Position numbers and translations under genes: made by a program
Part shown: piece after piece, positions 60,272 through 64,000 of the stretch
Layout: every line of letters begins with the position of its first letter
How positions within the stretch are numbered: the first letter of the stretch is position 1
Assembly (NCBI GenBank): GCA_937625935.1
Contig: OW569379.1
Coordinates: 389,602-453,601 of the forward strand
Length of the DNA: 64,000 bases
Source: Tetramitus jugosus
Taxonomy: Eukaryota; Heterolobosea; Eutetramitea; Acrasida; Vahlkampfiidae
Reading direction: 5' to 3'
Notes under the pieces: generated by a model
Seen by the model: only the letters and a program-made list of their open reading frames with translations
What the model was told of the DNA's origin: nothing
Database searches by the model: none

Positions 60272-61011
60272 TTATTCGATGAATGCTTTGAGTGTCTTCC
60301 AGTATGAATCGAGGCTGCAGAGGAAACCTCGATTGATGACACCCGCTTCCAAGTTGTATCGAATCAGTCTCTGCCATTGTGATGCTTGTTCAGCAAAACT
60401 CAGCTCCCAGGTAGGACGAACGCTTGCCTCAGTGCCCCACAAGAGAAAGACCAACACGTAAGGAATGTCCATCGATTGATCTAGCAACTCTTGGATCCTT
60501 CCTTGGTGAGCCATCACTCTCATGATGCCAAGATCGTGAGCGATATCTCGGCGAAGGTGTCCATCCTTCAGTATTCGATAGATCAATTCTCTTGGGGTGC
60601 TGAGTGGGGGCACCTCTAGCCTCATTCGTGATAACAACGTGTCCGACAGATCGATGCCAAGAAAGTCATCCAGTTCAAAGTCTCTCTCGCACAACTCTTT
60701 CACCAACGACAGGTCTTGCAGGTTTGCTTTCTCTCCCACTTCCAGTATTCAAATCGCCTGTGCAGTGGATGGTCTGGATTGTGCATACAATCCTCTCGAA
60801 ACAAGCGTGGCAAAATCAGTGGCAACACTTTACCCATGGCTCCGATCACTCTGTCATGGGTGTGCTCTCTGTCGATCATGTACAACGAACTGTTGTTGAT
60901 CATGGATCGAAGATTTTCCATTTCCAGGTGCATCAAATTCCAATCACGATTCCTCCAGTAGGCCTCACCAATGTAGTCTCGAAATTGGCGTGCACTGAAT
61001 TCCGGCAGCAA
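60272..61011 (-). pseudogene. Frameshifted subtelomeric gene
   Basis: Two overlapping frames join into one product. The first (LPEFSARQFRDYIGE..YWKWE) runs to about 60740. It must shift by one base in a GAGAGA run to continue as KANLQDLSLVKELCERD, which reaches the stop at 60272 (SYWKTLKAFIE). No ATG opens the frame. Upstream it stays open through the telomere-like tract, reading Thr-Gln repeats, so the true start is lost or lies in a missing exon. No family recognised. Confidence 0.55.
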
Positions 61012-61029
61012 AGGTTCTTTCGTTATCCA

Positions 61030-61050
61030 GGGTTGGGTTTGGGTTTGGGT
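61030..61050 (+). repeat. Interstitial telomere-like tract (TTTGGG orientation)
   Basis: Three and a half TTTGGG-type units in the same orientation as the chromosome end and opposite to the tract at 58600-58614. Confidence 0.8.
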
Positions 61051-62675
61051 CTGTCTTGTTGTTAAGGAAAACCCGAGAATTTTGCTGTATTTGGTATCAG
61101 AGCGTTGAAATTTACAGTTTAGTGTAAAAAAAAAAATTGAGTTCGGTTGAGTTGTGGCTTATAGGTTGAGGGAGTAAAAAGAAGACATATAGGACAAGAG
61201 CTGTATGGCTTTTGGAGTCTATTATCAGATCGGAGATATTGAGGTTCAACGAACAGGGAGGTTCACGGTCCAGGACCGTGAAATGATTTCCTGTATTTCA
61301 TCTCAGGTCAATTCTCTGTGGAGCTTTTTGGCTTCAGCAAAGAATTTCGACCAATGAGCGAAGTGATTGTAACGGATTAAGAAGGAATACCACACAGCAA
61401 CATGAATATGCCAGAAGACTTGTGAAGGAGTTCAACCTGAAATTCAATAGTTAACTATATTTTGTCTTGATCATGATCTGTGACTACTAATTACGACTTA
61501 TAGATACGCCGCAACATGATTTTTAAGTAGTTTGATTTGATGTCTTTCTGCTCTATCTGTTTCCTCCATCGTATCCTGTTGCATTTTACGTTTGTTTTAT
61601 CGTGAACACTGTTTTTTAGAGTGATACATCCTCAAACTTCGACTCTATTTTTTGGATCAACTTGCCTTCAATAGTGTCTGTACTAAAGTGCAAGTGATTT
61701 CTGTTGAAAAGCAGATTTCGGTTGCATCGACCTCCAACCAGCATATAAACCCAAACCCCACCCTTTTTTACTTTTTGATTTTATCTGCAGAATAGGTCGT
61801 AGGGGGATCTGTAGTCATTCAATGAATCTTCAATTGTATCTCTGTCGAATCGCAAGCTAATTATGTCAAAAGTACATTTAGGGTTGACTTCTCCTCCAAC
61901 GAGTGTATAAACCCTTACCCAACCTTTTTTCTTTTTGACTGTTCAGGACTCAGATCATTTCTATGTCCTAATTATCATATCTGTTCGTAATCTATTGGTT
62001 CTGAAGTTATTTACATTGAGAATGCATGTCAGAGGTTCAATCTGTATCCAACCATCTTATAAACCCTTACCCAACCTCAATTTTATGTCATGATTGGTGC
62101 AAGAGTGAAGTGAACATAGATTCTCTGATACCGAGAGTGTTATTAAACCTACTACTATGCTTTACAAGATTAAATCTATGACCGGTTAGAGTTTCATTCT
62201 CCTGCAGCTTGCAACGATTCCAAGAATGTATTGAACCAAGTAATCAACCAGATATTAACATGAATCACGAATCATAAACTTCAAATTACGAGGTAAATGA
62301 CTCAATAGTTGAATAAAGACATTTCAAAGTCAGCTCAGAAGTCTTGATTACACACCAATCCGCAGAAGCAGAAGTTCAGCGCGAGCAATAGTTAAGAAGT
62401 ATCATGAAGTGAATCACAATAGAACAACATGTTATCTACTTATTCTATTGTAAAGAATAAAAAGCCATAATAAAACGATGAAGGGTGCAAGTCCCGAAAT
62501 TTTTTTGATTTACAAAAGAGCATAAAACTGAATCTCTGATGCACTGATAGAAACAAACCAACATACTCATTAAACATAGATAAAGAAGGCGAATAATTGA
62601 AATCTGGGTGAAAAATAGACAGAGAAATGTGTTGGTAAACTTTTTGATTTTTTAGGGAAAAAAATTGAAGTTGAC
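61051..62675. other. Gene-free subtelomeric region
   Basis: AT-rich and without supported coding sequence. It contains a GGTCCAGGACC-type palindrome near 61268-61279 and the three-copy repeat at 61690-62090. Confidence 0.6.
61690..62090. repeat. Three degenerate copies of a roughly 155-bp subtelomeric repeat
   Basis: The core TATAAACCC lies at 61744, 61906 and 62058 (spacing 162 and 152). Each is preceded by (C)TCCAAC and followed by CCC-ACC; copies one and two also share T-runs and TTTTTGA. Copies two and three share AAACCCTTACCCAACC. Confidence 0.6.
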
Positions 62676-64000
62676 TTGGGTTTGGGTTTGGGTTTGGGTT
62701 TGGGTTTGGGTTTGGGTTTGGGTTTGGGTTTGGGTTTGGGTTTGGGTTTGGGTTTGGGTTTGGGTTTGGGTTTGGGTTTGGGTTTGGGTTTGGGTTTGGG
62801 TTTGGGTTTGGGTTTGGGTTTGGGTTTGGGTTTGGGTTTGGGTTTGGGTTTGGGTTTGGGTTTGGGTTTGGGTTTGGGTTTGGGTTTGGGTTTGGGTTTG
62901 GGTTTGGGTTTGGGTTTGGGTTTGGGTTTGGGTTTGGGTTTGGGTTTGGGTTTGGGTTTGGGTTTGGGTTTGGGTTTGGGTTTGGGTTTGGGTTTGGGTT
63001 TGGGTTTGGGTTTGGGTTTGGGTTTGGGTTTGGGTTTGGGTTTGGGTTTGGGTTTGGGTTTGGGTTTGGGTTTGGGTTTGGGTTTGGGTTTGGGTTTGGG
63101 TTTGGGTTTGGGTTTGGGTTTGGGTTTGGGTTTGGGTTTGGGTTTGGGTTTGGGTTTGGGTTTGGGTTTGGGTTTGGGTTTGGGTTTGGGTTTGGGTTTG
63201 GGTTTGGGTTTGGGTTTGGGTTTGGGTTTGGGTTTGGGTTTGGGTTTGGGTTTGGGTTTGGGTTTGGGTTTGGGTTTGGGTTTGGGTTTGGGTTTGGGTT
63301 TGGGTTTGGGTTTGGGTTTGGGTTTGGGTTTGGGTTTGGGTTTGGGTTTGGGTTTGGGTTTGGGTTTGGGTTTGGGTTTGGGTTTGGGTTTGGGTTTGGG
63401 TTTGGGTTTGGGTTTGGGTTTGGGTTTGGGTTTGGGTTTGGGTTTGGGTTTGGGTTTGGGTTTGGGTTTGGGTTTGGGTTTGGGTTTGGGTTTGGGTTTG
63501 GGTTTGGGTTTGGGTTTGGGTTTGGGTTTGGGTTTGGGTTTGGGTTTGGGTTTGGGTTTGGGTTTGGGTTTGGGTTTGGGTTGGGTTGGTGGGTTTGGGG
63601 TTGGGGTGGGTTGGGTTTGGGTTTGGGTTTGGGGGTGGGGTTGGGTTTGGGTTTGGGTTGTGGGGTTTGGGGTTTGGGTTTGGGTTGTGGGGTTTGGGTT
63701 TGGGGTTGGGGGTTGGGTTTGGGTTTGGGTTGGGGTTTGGGTTGGGGGGTTTGGGGTTTGGGGTTGGGTTGGGTTTGGGGTTGGGTTTGGGGTTTGGGGT
63801 TGGGTTTGGGGTGGGGGGGGTTTGGGGGTTGGGGTTGGGGTTGGGTTGTGGGGGGTGGGTTGGGTGTGTGGGGGGGGGGTTGGGGGTGGGGGTGGTTGGG
63901 GTGGGGGTGTGGGTTTGGGTTGGGGGTTGGGGGGGGGGGGGGGTGGGGGTGGGGTGTGGGGTGGTGGGGTGTGGGGTTGGGGTGTTGGGTTTGGGTGTTG
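62676..64000 (+). repeat. Telomere, (TTTGGG)n, right chromosome end
   Basis: Perfect TTTGGG hexamers run from 62676 to about 63580, roughly 150 copies. The last 420 bases are degenerate (GGGTT, GGGGTT, GTGGGG and long G-runs). The G-rich strand runs 5' to 3' towards the end, as expected for a right-hand telomere. The repeat has no A, unlike TTAGGG. Confidence 0.95.

Noticed and set aside
1-64000. CRISPR arrays, insertion sequences, rRNA or bacterial operons
   Set aside because: No spaced direct-repeat array, transposase or rRNA sequence was seen; introns and the telomere show a eukaryotic nuclear chromosome.

Overview
The window looks like the right-hand end of a chromosome of a Naegleria-like heterolobosean amoeba. 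The evidence is eukaryotic gene structure (short GT..AG introns, long single-exon genes, gene gaps of tens of bases), moderately AT-rich DNA with Asn/Ser/Asp-rich low-complexity stretches, a protist signalling set (Ras, sensor-RGS fusions, GMF, TPR/WD40 proteins) and a run of over 1.3 kb of TTTGGG telomere repeat reaching the last base. The species cannot be fixed from the sequence alone.

Positions 1-26.6 kb are dense core genes: an ERI1-type exonuclease, a Wntless/TMEM181-like membrane protein, a sphingomyelin-synthase-like enzyme, TPR proteins, a twin-CX9C mitochondrial protein, a BLM/RecQ helicase, a mitochondrial carrier, a DMT transporter, SCOT, cystathionine beta-synthase, Ras, GMF, an F-box/LRR-like protein, an Upf1/Mov10-type helicase and an FAD-dependent oxidoreductase. 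Several were rebuilt here by joining exons: CX9C 5630-6119, CBS 15401-16558, Ras 17684-18502, GMF 18956-19564, a 70-aa membrane protein 19743-20017, the helicase 22474-24794 and a 118-aa protein 53601-54005.

Positions 27.4-34.3 kb hold the most striking gene: a single-exon 2,321-aa hybrid NRPS-PKS with the order C-A-PCP-KS-AT-ACP-TE. It is divergent from the FAD-dependent oxidoreductase, so the two may form a minimal natural-product locus. Positions 35-44.5 kb hold two different membrane sensors that both end in an RGS domain (CHASE-PAS-RGS and NIT-cyclase-like-RGS). A WD40/coiled-coil protein and a TPR protein lie between them.

From 45 kb to the telomere the character changes. Many reading frames are broken by a single in-frame stop or a frameshift but stay open beyond it, small paralogues are duplicated in tandem, and secreted or membrane proteins and F-box/ankyrin-like proteins appear. 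Short interstitial telomere tracts in inverted orientation flank a 2.45-kb two-gene block. A roughly 155-bp degenerate subtelomeric repeat then leads into the telomere. This fits an evolving subtelomere, although assembly error is an alternative for each individual lesion.
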